DNA of 64,000 bases, from contig OENT01000842.1 in assembly GCA_900239685.1 (NCBI GenBank), positions 1 through 64,000 of the forward strand. Reading direction: 5' to 3'. Below the pieces are notes generated by a model. That model was not told the DNA's origin, did not search any database, and worked only from the letters and a program-made list of their open reading frames with translations. This DNA comes from Rotaria macrura (lineage: Eukaryota; Rotifera; Eurotatoria; Philodinida; Philodinidae). The position numbers and the translations under genes are program-made. Shown here one piece after another: positions 1-12,700 of the stretch (positions are counted from its first letter, which is position 1; every line of letters starts with the position of its first letter).

Positions 1-150
1 CACTCCGACGCAGTTACGTTGGTCTGCGTCGCAGTAAGCGTAGTTTCTTATAGAGACCTTCACTACGAGGAATGCGGCGTAGTTACGCATAATTACGGCG
101 TTAAATTGGCTCTGCGCGTAACTGCGGCGCAGTTGCAAAAAAAAGGCGAC
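1..150. repeat. CpG-rich segment with inverted GCAGTTACG motifs
   Basis: The first 150 bases are much richer in G+C and CpG than what follows. They carry variants of one short motif in both orientations: CGCAGTTACG near 9-18, GTAGTTACGC near 80-90 and CGTAACTGCG near 117-126. Opposed copies of a motif just upstream of a transposase relic suggest a transposon end or subterminal repeat. That is inference, because no matching right end was recognised and the window may cut the element. Confidence 0.35.
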
Positions 151-319
151 ATGGGAGGTTACGAAAAGAAAATGAGCCAATCATGTCGTTATATTATTAC
201 AGTCTTGTTAATTTACTTAAACTTGATAGATTTTCTGATAATAAAATAAACGGTTATTAATCTGCTTTCAGATATACTCTGTCATTCACGCTTATCAATA
301 TAAAAGTATTACTGTATTT

Positions 320-2095
320 ATAAATGCCAGGCGTTTCGAAGCGACAAACTCATTTACGTTACGCTATCCTTGAAAGATGGTTAAACGAAAATGTTTTGTT
401 AGAAACTGAAGAATCAAGTGAAGCTGATTCAAAACTGAATGTTGATTGTCAAATTGATAGTGGTAATAAAAAATGTTTTAATGAAAATTTAATCAAACGA
501 TACTGGTGACCGTGTAGAACTGTGCTTACGACAAGGAAACTTTAAAAGTATTAGCTTGTTACTGCATGTGACACTAAGATATTTTAGTCATTAGTTGGAG
601 AAAAATCAATGAATTTCATGAAGAAATAGGTGGTACACGTTGTGCTACTTCACAAACTGTGCAGAAATTTATTTAATCTGTGATCTAGTGAAATTAAATA
701 ATGATAATCGGGGAGGCAAAGGTATTAGAATCGTTTATGACATTTTTTCTGATATTCAAATTGAAGCTAAACTATTCGCAATTAATGCTTTCGAGAAAAA
801 AACATTGGATTTTAAAGCAGCTATGATTTGTGTGGCTTCATCGATTCAAAGCTTTATGAACTAATTGGAATAGAAAAAGATATTAATGTCTCTTATATAA
901 GATCTGAACGAAGTTGTCGAATTGATTGAAAGAAATGGGGTGCTAAATTCGACAAAAACTCTCAAAGACTTTCTTTTGAAGGCCATGCACAAGATGATGT
1001 TGTTACTCAACACAAAACATTTATCAACTATTTCTTGTCTCGTAAAAATCATTACTACACATTCACTAACGATGATACATCTTAAATGGGTTACTCCTAA
1101 CCAACGTCCGTGTATTTTACTCTTTCGGGATGAAACAATGATTCGTAGTGGTGAAGTGTCAGCAAAACACGGGATCATCAATGATATCACTGGAGTTTTT
1201 AGTAAAGGCCGAGGGAGAAGTTATATGGTACCGGATTTTTTAGTTCAACATCCATCTGGTTCTTATTTTTCAATCTGAATGAAATTGAATGGAATGAAGC
1301 TGTAAAAACGTATCCTAAATTAGGTCAAGTTTCAGATATAGATTATGTTCAACGATCAGCAACAGGGAATATTAATACTGGGGCATGAATACTACTTCGA
1401 TAACATGCTATTCTTGAACAATGTGAACGGCTGTTTAAAATGTTAGAATTTAAAAACGAATTTAAAAACCATAATATTGAAGTAATCGTCGATAATGCTA
1501 GGACTCATACTGAAAAAGCTTCTCTTTAAATGATTTTGGAAAATCCGTCCCAACCAGATGTCCCGATAAAAACGATTGTTTATTATGACAACGATGGATG
1601 TAAAAACATTATCAATTGTTACTTTAAACGTGAGCGGAACATAGGAAAAGTAAATTGTACTTCTTAAAAGTGCTAATTAATTTTATTACATATCTATTTC
1701 AAGTGGTTGTCAGTTAATAGACTTACATTAGTTAGTTTTCCAGGAGATAACATTCAAAACGTACTTATTAAAACTTCTCCAGGCAGCATATTAAACATGA
1801 CCTGTTTATTATTGAACGGTTCCAAAACTCGAAGACTTGGGTAACATATACAAAATTATATGTGTGCCGAAATATCACTGTGGGTTGAATCCTATTGAAG
1901 GTCTTTGGAATAATCAAAACAGTTTGTAAGATCACGCACGAATCAACAATTTAATACAATCGCACATCAAGTCTTTTTAATCACGTTTCCATTTGGTCGA
2001 TAGAGAAATTTATAAATAGAAAATGATTTCCACGACTTTAGAGATGATTACAAGCGAGTGAAGCAGGACGAAGCTGTGTAATCAAGTTTTTGAAT
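320..2095 (+). pseudogene. Decayed DDE-superfamily transposase
   Basis: A relic of a cut-and-paste DNA transposase. The reading frame is broken by several stops and frame changes, but consecutive blocks read as transposase. An N-terminal 61-codon piece begins at 324. Around 945-1070 a block reads LSFEGHAQDDVV followed by INYFLSRKNHYYTF. Around 1115-1270 another reads CILLFRDET, SGEVSAKHGII and VPDFLVQHPSG. Near 1492 comes VDNARTHTEKA, which carries the second catalytic Asp. Near 1866 comes PKYHCGLNPIEGLW, which carries the C-terminal catalytic Glu in the usual NPIE context. The block order matches DDE endonuclease-type transposases that are abundant in rotifer and some fungal genomes; this family placement is from memory. 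No complete frame exists, so it should be inactive. Confidence 0.8.
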
Positions 2096-3227
2096 TACTT
2101 TTCAGTCCATTATGCAAAGGAAATGTAATATCTTATCAACCGAGTTTCCAACAGAAGTTTAAATTGAACTATAGAATTTCAACACAGCTACATCATTTTC
2201 TATTTTGTTTCGTTTCATTTTTGTGTTCAATATTTTTGCTATTTAGAATATATATTTACGACTGCATTGCAGATCATGTAAAATAATCCTTATTGATTGT
2301 ACTAATCATTCAGTTCTTTAAGACGATGATAAACGTTCAATACCACTTGCAACTGTTTCAGAAATAAATCCATGAATCTCATACAAACCTAAACACATTT
2401 ACTTTTTCAGTTTGAGGCTTACTACACCATTTTCGAAAGTTTTACATTTCTCAACGAAAGAAGTAACTAATGCAAACCCATACATACTTTGTTTTGTTTA
2501 CATGTGCTGGCTACAATGAAGTAAAAATAATCACTGAAATATGTATCTGCGGATAGTTGATGTGTTAATAGGATAGTACTTTGTTGAAACAATTATATCT
2601 ATCGCATGATAGACTTGACTATATTGAATCACTTGTCGTTTCAGATCGGTTCAAAATTGTTTTTTACTATTCAGTAGATCCAGAACTATGAGTATAATAC
2701 TTTGGAGAGAAAAAAAATAATGGTAAATGCAAGAAGATGCAGTTACATCATTCATAGATTAAAAGTGTTATTTCTTTCGATAAAACTTTTTATGATGTAT
2801 TTTTTAACAAAAAGGTCCATGTAGAAAATTCAAAATAGACATTTCGAAGGATAACTCGACGAGCTCTATCCGACCATACTCAAAAATTGACAAGACAAAC
2901 TAATGCTCAAATTATGAATTGTAGCGCCATGCTTTTTTAACTACGTTGTGTTTGATACTATCTGTTTCAATGAGGTCCATTTTATTCCCATAGCTGTTCT
3001 TATTGGGTGCATTGATCGTAATAAGGACAAGCTTGATAATTCTAAAAGTAGTACGAATCGCTCAGTTACTGGTCACGATATCAATTTTATTTGATACAAT
3101 TCCATTCTGAAAACGTTTCTGCTTTGAATGTAGTAAAAACAATTTTCTGTTCATGTAAAAACATTTAAAGAAGAAAAATACTTTTTTCAATGTAGAATAA
3201 TTTGTTCGAATTATGAACGTGCACTAC
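2096..3227. other. Gene-free AT-rich spacer
   Basis: No open frame of useful length, splice-linked exons or RNA gene was seen between the transposase relic and the foldback element. The first part may be the 3' flank of the dead transposon. Confidence 0.5.
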
Positions 3228-3830
3228 CCAGGTGAATTAATTCGGTACCGAATACAATCGGATCCTACGATCCGATGAAATCTTATGGAAATCCGGGTTT
3301 TGAAAACACTATCGGATCAGACGGGATAAACCTATTTTCTTATTTATGTAAGAATTAGCATTTAGTCTCAATAGTAGAGGTCTGATTGATTATACGATGC
3401 GATCCAATCGGATTCCGATACACTATTAAAAAAAACCATGTGTCTTACAAGACATTTCAACCGTCTACTTTTCTTTTGTTTTGCTTACGCGTCTAAAATC
3501 GGTTATCTTTTGACACTTGACGCGGTCTTACTGAGACAGATGATGAGTCTTATTTTTAGTCGTATGATATGTCTGAGTAAGACGCGACACATGTCAACCG
3601 ATAATTCCTTTTAGACGCGTAAGCAGAAGTAAAGACAATAGACAGTTGAAATGTCTTGCTTAATTGTCTTAATTTTTTAGAGTGATCGTAGGATTCGATA
3701 AAATCCCACACTAAGGATGGGAATGTTGGATCGCAAACAGGAATCCGATGGAATTTCCTCGGATTAGAGTAACTCCGACAGAAACATGATCGGATCCCAT
3801 TGTTGAAATGATCCTCCTATGGGTATATGA
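3228..3830. mobile_element. Foldback (MITE-like) element, core hairpin 3445-3662
   Basis: Bases about 3445-3550 are an imperfect reverse complement of about 3555-3662. Shared blocks include AAGACATTTCAAC, GCTTACGCGTCTAAAA and GTCTTACT. The loop is only a few bases, so the transcript or single strand could fold into an arm of about 105 bp. Outside the hairpin, about 3255-3425 and 3675-3805 contain many copies of a CGGATC / ATCCGAT motif in both orientations, extending a weaker inverted symmetry to about 600 bp. There is no coding capacity. This architecture fits a non-autonomous foldback or MITE-type element. Ends and target-site duplication were not identified. Confidence 0.6.
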
Positions 3831-6800
3831 ATAAATGATGTTATTTTCATACTTTCATGCATACCAATAAAGGATGCAAATCAATAGTCTAACTGTGGCT
3901 TTTCAATGAAAAATTACTGTTTATATTTTCAGATAGATCAATTCTTGCAAAAGTTTTCTAGGAAGTGTAACATTCAGTATCATCGATATTTTTGCATTCA
4001 TTCATTCTAGATTATTTTTTCTGTCTCCAGGTCAGGCGAAATCAGTTAAAATGATATGACGCTCCTACAAAATTTGTTTTCATACAAATAGAAACAGAAT
4101 TTCCTTTAATATTCTACATCGATCACGTAATTTATATTTTGTGTAGAGGCGATCATAAAGTTTTGACCAAAAGGCGGAATATATATATAGATGTATGGAG
4201 GAAGATTTCCTCTATGCGGTGGTGTATATATTATCGAATTCTGTTGTGCACCGATGATGTAGAAAATTACCATCAAATTCGACCTAATGTACATTGAAAG
4301 GCAGTGAATATGGCGCCATTGATTGATATCATCGGTCCACAATAGAACTCGATTAAATATTACACCACTGGATAGGAGAACTCTTCTGCTCTCAATATTA
4401 ATATGCACATATCCCGCTCTTTGGTCAGAAACTGATATGAAACTTATAATCGCCTTTCAATATCTATAGAATATTTGATAATTTTTAAAGTGTCAAGTAA
4501 TATACATATATATGTATATATATATATTTACATATTGTATTAAGTGAACCAAATGGCGAATGATTTTTTTAAATTTCAGTATCATTTCCATGTCTGCATT
4601 AGATTAACAAAGTTTTTTAATAACAACGATGGATTAGTTAAACACATTGATGAGTCTTATTACAGTTAACTGTGTGCTTCCGGACTGCAAAGTTATCAGG
4701 CTTTGGCTTAGAGATACATCATCATCACTACCGATTTCAACTTATAAGGATAAAGAAAAGGAATTGTACTAACAAGTGAGTGAAAATGTCTGCTGCAAAT
4801 AATGTATTTTCATAATCATTTGCACATTTTTATTCCTTAAATAAATTATTGTGCATAATCAACAGTTTGAATTGCAACAGATGTGACGAATTCGAACAAA
4901 AAGAAGTGAGACTGAATTTTAAATCTGACACCTCATCGATCAAAATTCTCTCCTCATGGCTCTTGCTGGAAGGTAGAAGTCAATTTTTTCAGGCAAGAAG
5001 CTTTTATAGACGGAATGACAAGAGCATTTTGCCTTGTTATCAAAAACTCTGAAAATAATAATGCTATGATGGTCTTCAACTGAGTACTTGACTTGTGTTC
5101 AGATTTATTGAAACCAATTAAGATTGTCACCAAACGACCGTTACTATCGCCAGCGGTTCGTGTATGATTGAGTTGTTTATCAATGCATGAATGAAGTACC
5201 TATTCGATTACTTTGCTGAAATAATCATAGATCAATGTGTTTGTCTATCTGTGCCGGCATAAACGATTTTACATGTAACAACAAGAAATTCGAAGCCGTT
5301 ATATCACTAAATAATAGTCGATTCAGTAGAAACAAAGTACACTTTCCGAACGTGTAAATGTTCAGTCTAATTTTTGATGCCTTTTGACATTATTTAGTTA
5401 TTGATCGAAAAACCAACATCGTGATTGATTGGTATGTGTGCAAGTAAAAATGATGCATCAGCCAATCCATTTCTATCATAAATTTCTAATCCGAATAAAT
5501 CATCTAAGAAATCTTTCATAATAATTAACAGATAGTAATCATCGATTTTATGCGCTGTAATCCTCATCATTCCCAATAGGGACTCAAAACAGATAAATAC
5601 TCTGCTAATTAACCTACAACTAAATCAATTCATTCTACAATGAGCTCTTTGAATAATGGTAGTACAGCTCAAATATTGTGTTTTCGTTTTTTTACTTGTA
5701 TAATCTTTATAGATATATACGTTCATTACTGTTTGCTTCTAACCGTTATCTGTGGTAGGATAATCTTTTGACACCAATTACTGACAGCTTCATTTAGTGC
5801 CTTGTGGTAAATGAAACTCCTTTTTACAAATAAATGGCACTTATCGATTTTATCCACTGTCCGCCATTAGTGAATTAGTTTACATTAGCTACATGAACGA
5901 AGGTGTACGATGTTCTACGGTTTGCTACTAGACATACAAATTTTCAATTTAAGACTTTCTCACTGTTTGAACGAACATGTGTACTGTAGCTAACAGATAA
6001 TATATCACCTGAATTAAGTACATTTATGAGCATTAAAATAAGAAGTCTATGTTCTTATATGCGAGTTTTTGACTTTGACATAACAACAAATATGATTGAT
6101 CTAGGAGTAATTACATGCATGCGTTACAGAACCTCTGATTCTTCCTGATGTTTTAAGAATCTTTCGAGTTCGTTCCAACACTGTTGCCTATATTACCTTA
6201 TTCAATGCTCAATATTCTTGGGGAAGAATATCGAGAAAACTATGTATCAGGCAGTTTTAATAAAATTTGTTACGGTCGCTGCAATAGAATTGTATTTTGC
6301 ATAGTATGTTTGCTCATAAATTCTTTTTATCAAAAGAAATACCTTTGATCTTCTATATGATCTATGAACCTTGCTAGTATGACTTATACGGCATATTTAG
6401 ATATATATATATATAATTTATTTCTCATTAGTTCATCAGGGCTTCGATTACGTTCTATATTTGCGCTATCGAGTTTGGATGTGAGTTTTTACTTTACCCA
6501 TTCTGTTCCACGTCCGTACCCGACACAATAAAATAAATTAATAAAAAACTATTGTTGACAAATTTTCAAGTCTCATTTCATATTCAACGTTTTCTAGATT
6601 TTCTTTTCGATGTTGTTGTACTTCAAGATTTCTGATTTTCGAGGTGTTGACTCTTGCACGTTTTACAATCTTCCTAAATACACCTTGCCATGCATAAAAA
6701 ATAATGCTTTGGAAGATTCTTTTTTTCTTTTTCTCGTTTATTCAAATAATTAAATATAGTAGGAACACAAACCAAACATAAAAGAGCAAGATTTCATTAT

Positions 6801-7534
6801 ATCTAAATTTCCCATTGGTCTCAGCAATATTCATTGTAAAACAAAAAGTAAGTCATAAATATTGAATGCTCAAAAATAGATCTCAATGAGAAAAAGAAAA
6901 CAATATTGAACAAAATATAAAATAAAAATTATCAGTGGCTTTTCGTATAAACGGAATTGATGATGTGAAACAAAATAAAACAAAGAAGGAGCGAGAATAT
7001 TGAAAGATACTAATTGAAGCCCGTGAGAATGTGTTTTGCAGCGAATATCTCGATGGTATAATATTTGCTAAGTTAAAAAATATGGTCTATTTGTTTCACA
7101 TATCGAATGAGTTTATTTTTCGGAATTGTTATCATTTAAAAGTATAGCATAAGAATTATGATTCGTAAATTCAATAAAAATGTTTCTCGAATAATTGCGT
7201 GCACGTGAATTAAAAGAAAATGATAAATACCAATGTGTTGCTACTGCTGGTACTTCTTCTACAAGCCAATGTGTAGCATCAAATCGATTGAATTATGTGA
7301 AGCACACATGTTAACTCGAAGCGATTTAAATTTTCGTATACGATTATTATATTATGTAATGTTGAACGAATAGTGAACAAGTACAATAAAGTGATAAACG
7401 CAAATTTCTTTTAATATTGACTGTCTACAGATAAGACATCCACTTAATGAAAGATTAGATGTAGCATAGTCGTCATTTCTATTTTTAGTAGAATAGAAAA
7501 ACAAGTAGAAAGCTTTTACTGTTGAAAAATTCAG
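3831..7534. other. Gene-free AT-rich region
   Basis: About 3.7 kb with no frame I can defend as coding on either strand. It contains short TA microsatellites (about 4503-4530 and 6400-6416) and scattered short chance ORFs of 60-100 codons without recognisable motifs or splice partners. Confidence 0.5.
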
Positions 7535-8076
7535 TTAACTATATTTCATATGATTCGCTTCACTTGACAGGAGGCAGGTGATACATATTTGCTTCTTCAG
7601 ATTATTGGACAGTACAAAGAAGAAGTCATGATCAGACACACTTTTATATATTCCATTGTTATGTACGTTTAAATCCAGAATTGGAGTAGTTACATCATTC
7701 TTGTCATCATCTAAACATAGTAATGCCTCATCAATGACATCAAATATTAATTTCAAAAAACTATTCATCTTTGTTGTTGATGTCACTGTTTGTTCATTAT
7801 GAATATCTTGAACTGAATTAGTATTATTACGCCGATATTCTATCCATGTATTTTTCACATATATCTCATGTTTCAGATAAACGAACCAGCATGCGAAAAT
7901 AATTCTAACGGGTTTTGTAAATTGTAGCATGACGAGTAAATTCTTGAATGGTTTATTAGTTCTTTTTTTAAAAATTTTTCTAATACTTTATCATAGATTG
8001 ATGATACAACTGATGAAAACATCAATGATGCCAAAAAAGCGAATAGCAAAATAGAATGTTGTCCTGAGAAAATCAA
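7535..8076 (-). CDS. Doubtful pair of overlapping ORFs, hydrophobic start
   Basis: Two overlapping minus-strand frames. 8076-7873 (67 codons) begins with a hydrophobic stretch (residues 8-26, ILLFAFLASLMFSSVVSSI) that could be a signal anchor or membrane helix. 7930-7535 (131 codons) also starts with a hydrophobic, aromatic stretch (IIFACWFVYL) and then becomes polar and acidic. They overlap by 58 nt in different frames, so one protein would need a frameshift or an unseen intron. I do not recognise either. It could be a fragment of a decayed membrane-protein gene or a chance pair; an isolated 131-codon frame is not far beyond chance in sequence this size. Confidence 0.2.
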
Positions 8077-9777
8077 CTTTTTTTGTGTGACTCGAAACTT
8101 CTTTTAAGTGTTCTTCAGTTAATGAGACAAGATGTTTCATATGTGCTTTACGAGTTGGATCGATCGATAGCTAAATGCTGGAAAATGATCGATAATTCAT
8201 AAAAGAAAATTATTTACACACAGAGAAAATTATTCCATCCAATTATTAAACGCAGTCGAGTAGCGAGTCAATTTTTGTAAGATCAGTATAATATGAAGAA
8301 AAGAAATTCTTTCTAGGATTTTAAGATATATGACATCCTGTGTATCTCAACAAAGCAAAGAACTTAAGACAGAAAAATCAAAAAGAATATGAATGATGCT
8401 CATTAATCGAGGATTTAAAGCAAGATTTCTTTTATATTCATCTAGATGAATGTAGGCATGCATCTACAGTAAAAAAGAAGTCCATTGTACTAAATTAGAA
8501 TAATTTCAATTCATTTTTGAGTTATAATTCTTGACATTAGTTACTAATAGTCATGTGGAGTATTCATGCAATTTCATAGCATGAACATACCTCATTCATT
8601 TTGAAGGCATGATTAGTGTTCAGGAACACAATTTTAGTTAAACGTTTTCAGAATTCTGAATAATATTTTAAAAATACAATGCAGCATGAAATGATCTTAA
8701 ATAAGGATCAAATTATGAATCATAATTTCTAGGTGCTCGTATTGATTACAAGCAGATAGCTTAGTGCAATCTATGTTATATAATATGGAAGTCAATTATT
8801 CTTTCATTTTGTTCTCGAGAAGTAGACTAAAGAAGTAGTTCATATAATATTATTAGATATACATCATACAAGATCAGTGGATAACAAGCCGTAAATGAAA
8901 AAGAAAAACATGTTATTTTACTGATGTGAATATGTAGTCCTTCTTGATGGCACATCTAATTTTCTGAATAGCCAGTAATTTTATCACAAACTGAACCGGT
9001 ACGTGCGATAAAAATTTCATTATTAAATGTTGAATACTAAAATGAACTTGAACATCAAACGAATGTCATAGCTATATAAAAATCTGTATAGTTCATTGCT
9101 AGATTATATGGACGTTTATGTTTTCTCTATGAAATAATAGGGCATCTTTTACATTTCTTCAAAAACCTTGTCCTTCTGAATAACGCCATCAGTTACGATC
9201 TATGAAAGCAAAAACAAAGAATTTTTTGTTTATGTAATACCAACTATGTTTCCTCATGAATGCCATATAATCATTCGAGTAGAATAAACGTAATGATCAA
9301 ATCAAACTGAATATCAAGGAATGTATAATAATTCATTCACACATTTCATTGTGTATCGCATCTCAGAATGAAGGATCTACATCATAAATAGCTTTTTCAG
9401 AAATCTTTTCAGATGAATGTTGCAATCTTGAAACTGATTTTTCCGATCATTCTGACTGCTGCAATAAGTGTTTCATTCGTATTTTGCCATACACATATTT
9501 CATCCAAGATAGATAAATTTCCTCACGATTGTGAGTAGAATATATATATATGCAGCTATTTGAGTACGAAACAAAGTCGATTTGTTGTTTTATTAATTTT
9601 TTTTTTGACTTTCTTTCTCATTTTTTTTCGATGCATCGCTGCACATCGTCAACCACAAAAAGAAAAGAAAAATGAACAAACATGCACACATACATTATGA
9701 GGAAAAAACAACAAAATAGAGACACCCGTGTACATATAGGTGAGATCATCGTAATTTTTGACAAGCATAAATAGTTA
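8077..9777. other. Gene-free region, downstream of ST7
   Basis: No coding frame seen. The right end should hold the ST7 3' UTR: a minus-strand AATAAA-type polyadenylation signal is read as ttttattaat at about 9587-9596, roughly 190 bp past the ST7 stop. Confidence 0.45.
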
Positions 9778-12700
9778 TCAAATTTTTGCCAATTGTTGAA
9801 AGAGATTCGACGGAAGTATTGATTCAATTTTATCCGTCAAATACTGTAAAGGTACATTGAACCAATTGAGAAACAGACGAGCTATATAAGCTGCTATTTC
9901 GGGATATTGATGCGTTAGTAAAGCAAGCATAGCTGTGCCCGAACACAAACCAGCAGTAAATAAAATAAAAAATGGTAATTCTTTTTTCGGAAAAACAGAT
10001 ACGTCATGAAATGCTGAAAAACAAAACACATGAACATATTTCAGTTTTGATGAAACTGAACACAAAAGAAGCTCTTACCAGGTAATAGTTCTCTATCGGC
10101 TGCTTCTGTACACTAGAAAAGAAAAGTAGATAGATCATTAGAGTTTTTCTTTTTCGATAATCTAAATATGTTCATTCTATTTACCGTTGGATACGGATGG
10201 AATAAATGTCCCTTTTCCAATGGATATGGTATCATACGAAATGTTCCTTCCCATGTACAATGCAATAAATTTAATGCACCTTCAACACGACGCCAATGAG
10301 GTAAATGAAAGAAGGCGTATGCTATGGCTTCGGAATCACCACGCTTAAGAATATGTTCAGGTGGTAATATGAGACTTTTCATTTCTAATAAATACTAAGA
10401 TAGACAGCAAAAAAACATAGTAGTAATCGAGGAAAAGAAATAACGAAGTAATCTATTTACTTTGGGCACATGTGGATTGAATTCTACAGCTCGATGTATT
10501 GCTTCAACTGCAGACATTTCAGTCGATGTTAAACCACGTTTACTAGCTATATCGGGTGAAAATCTAGCGGAAAATATTAACTAGATTATTAATCGTTCAA
10601 CAACGAATTGATGAATTGGAATTAAAACTTGAATTCGACTAATCATCATCGATGTTCAATGATCGAATTGATTCGAACAGGAAGTATTCAAGTGATCAAT
10701 TAGTTTCAAAGAATTTTTATTGCGTTCTTTGTGCTCAAGTGAAGATATGATAAGGATTAAAAATGCTTTCTCAACTCTGAACACACGATAAACAGTGCTT
10801 ATTTTACATTGGTCTATTTCTAAGAGTAATTCAAAAGAATCAAGAGAACGTTCACTTGATACATAAACATACACATATGCAATTAACTTTAACTTCAGTT
10901 TTAATCACTCCGACTAACATATCGCGAATGTTTCAAGTTCAAAGTTTCATTAAAAAACAAAGAAATTCCTCAAATCAAATATAAAATGTTGATTTCATTC
11001 GTTAGCCACAACTAGATTCGTTCGAAAGATAGACGATCATTGTGGAACGATATTCGTCGGTTGAATTATTTAAAAATGTAAATGAATATGATTGGACTAG
11101 ATAAATCTAGTCCCCTACATTGCAACATTTAATGTTTCGAAAGAGTTTTGCTCGAAAGTTTGCAATGATTATTCTTCTTGATTCCATTTTGAATTTACTG
11201 TTTATCGTTAACAGTAAATCAAATCTCAACCTATGACAAACCTACGTGGCAGCAACCGCTCTGGCTTTCAGCAAAGCAGCTGTATAACAAATAGTCGCTG
11301 ATTTTGGTAAACTAATATCTAGAGTAAGATTAAAAAAAAATTGAAGGATGATAAATATTTATCGTCAAAAAGAAAACGTAAATAAAATGAAATCTCACCA
11401 TCGTATTTGGCAAGAACGCCCTGTACATCTGGATAATTTTGTAGTGCAAGCAAAACTTCAATAAGATTTTCGTGTATATTGAAAACCGACATCATCGGAA
11501 ATTCTTTCACCAGGTCACGAAAAATTTTTGTTGCTTCACGTAATTTACCTAATTTTCTTGCACACATTCCTAAACGTCGTTTGACATAAATTAATATATT
11601 TGTATTGCGTTCTATGAAGAGAAACAAATCAACAAGATAATAGTCATATGTAAACGTAAAACTTTCGTACTATGTACAACTTCTTGATTATGACCCTGTT
11701 CAAGTAACTGTTGCGATTTTCTGTATGCATTTTCTGCACATTTTAAAGCTTGTTTTAAAATACGTTCAACCTCTATTATGGTTACTGCTTCTTCTTCAGC
11801 TAAAAGAATTAATGCGGGAGTACATCTAATTCAAAGATTAGAAGATGACAATGAAATTAAAAAATGCATATTAGTTATTGAAAAGATTTTCATACTCAGA
11901 ATTTTTCTCTAATGCATCGTGTGCTAATTGAATTCGTATTGATGGTGTTCGCTCGCGCCAAGCACGTTGCATCACTGTAAAGAAAAAGCAATTTTGATTT
12001 TTTTTTCATGAACTAAATAAATCCATGAGTCTCACTATCATATTCAGGTTTTCCTTCATCAAGTTCACAAGAAAAAAACGTTTGATGTTCTTGAGCAGAT
12101 AAATTCATGTCATGAAATGTTAATGGTTCTTTTCCATTGTATTGTGTTAAGCGTTGATATTCAGCTCCACGAAATAATGCACAAGGATTTTTCCATACTT
12201 TACATTCGTTAGTTCCAGTCACCGGTGTTGTCGAATCAATACCATTTGATAGACAACTATTTCCCATAGAACTATTACATCCATTTCCATTATTACAACC
12301 ATTCATCAATGATGCTGAAGATGATGATGGTAACGATAGATCATTGTTCGTTAATGACGAATTATTCGATTCATTCCCATTTAAAATTGGTGTCAAATGA
12401 TTTATAGATACTTGTTCAATAAATGATGTGCCATATCTTTTGAAATACCACCATTCAAATATCTAAAATAGAAATAACAGTAAATCGTGTTGGAGAAAAG
12501 TAAAACTATAGAAACTAGTTTTTTTTTCTTCTTCTTCTTACTAAAATAAGACCGGAGATTAATGATGATGTTCCAGTGAGTGCAACATAAAATTTTGGTG
12601 TCAAAGTATTGAAAAACATGGTTGCTAGACAAAAAAGAAAATAAATTATTTGCTTAGCTCTAGACAGTTGCTACATGTATATATTATGTATGAAAAAAAA

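Noticed and set aside
1-150. Telomere or subtelomere repeat
   Set aside because: CpG-rich motif copies are irregular and in both orientations, not tandem telomeric units.
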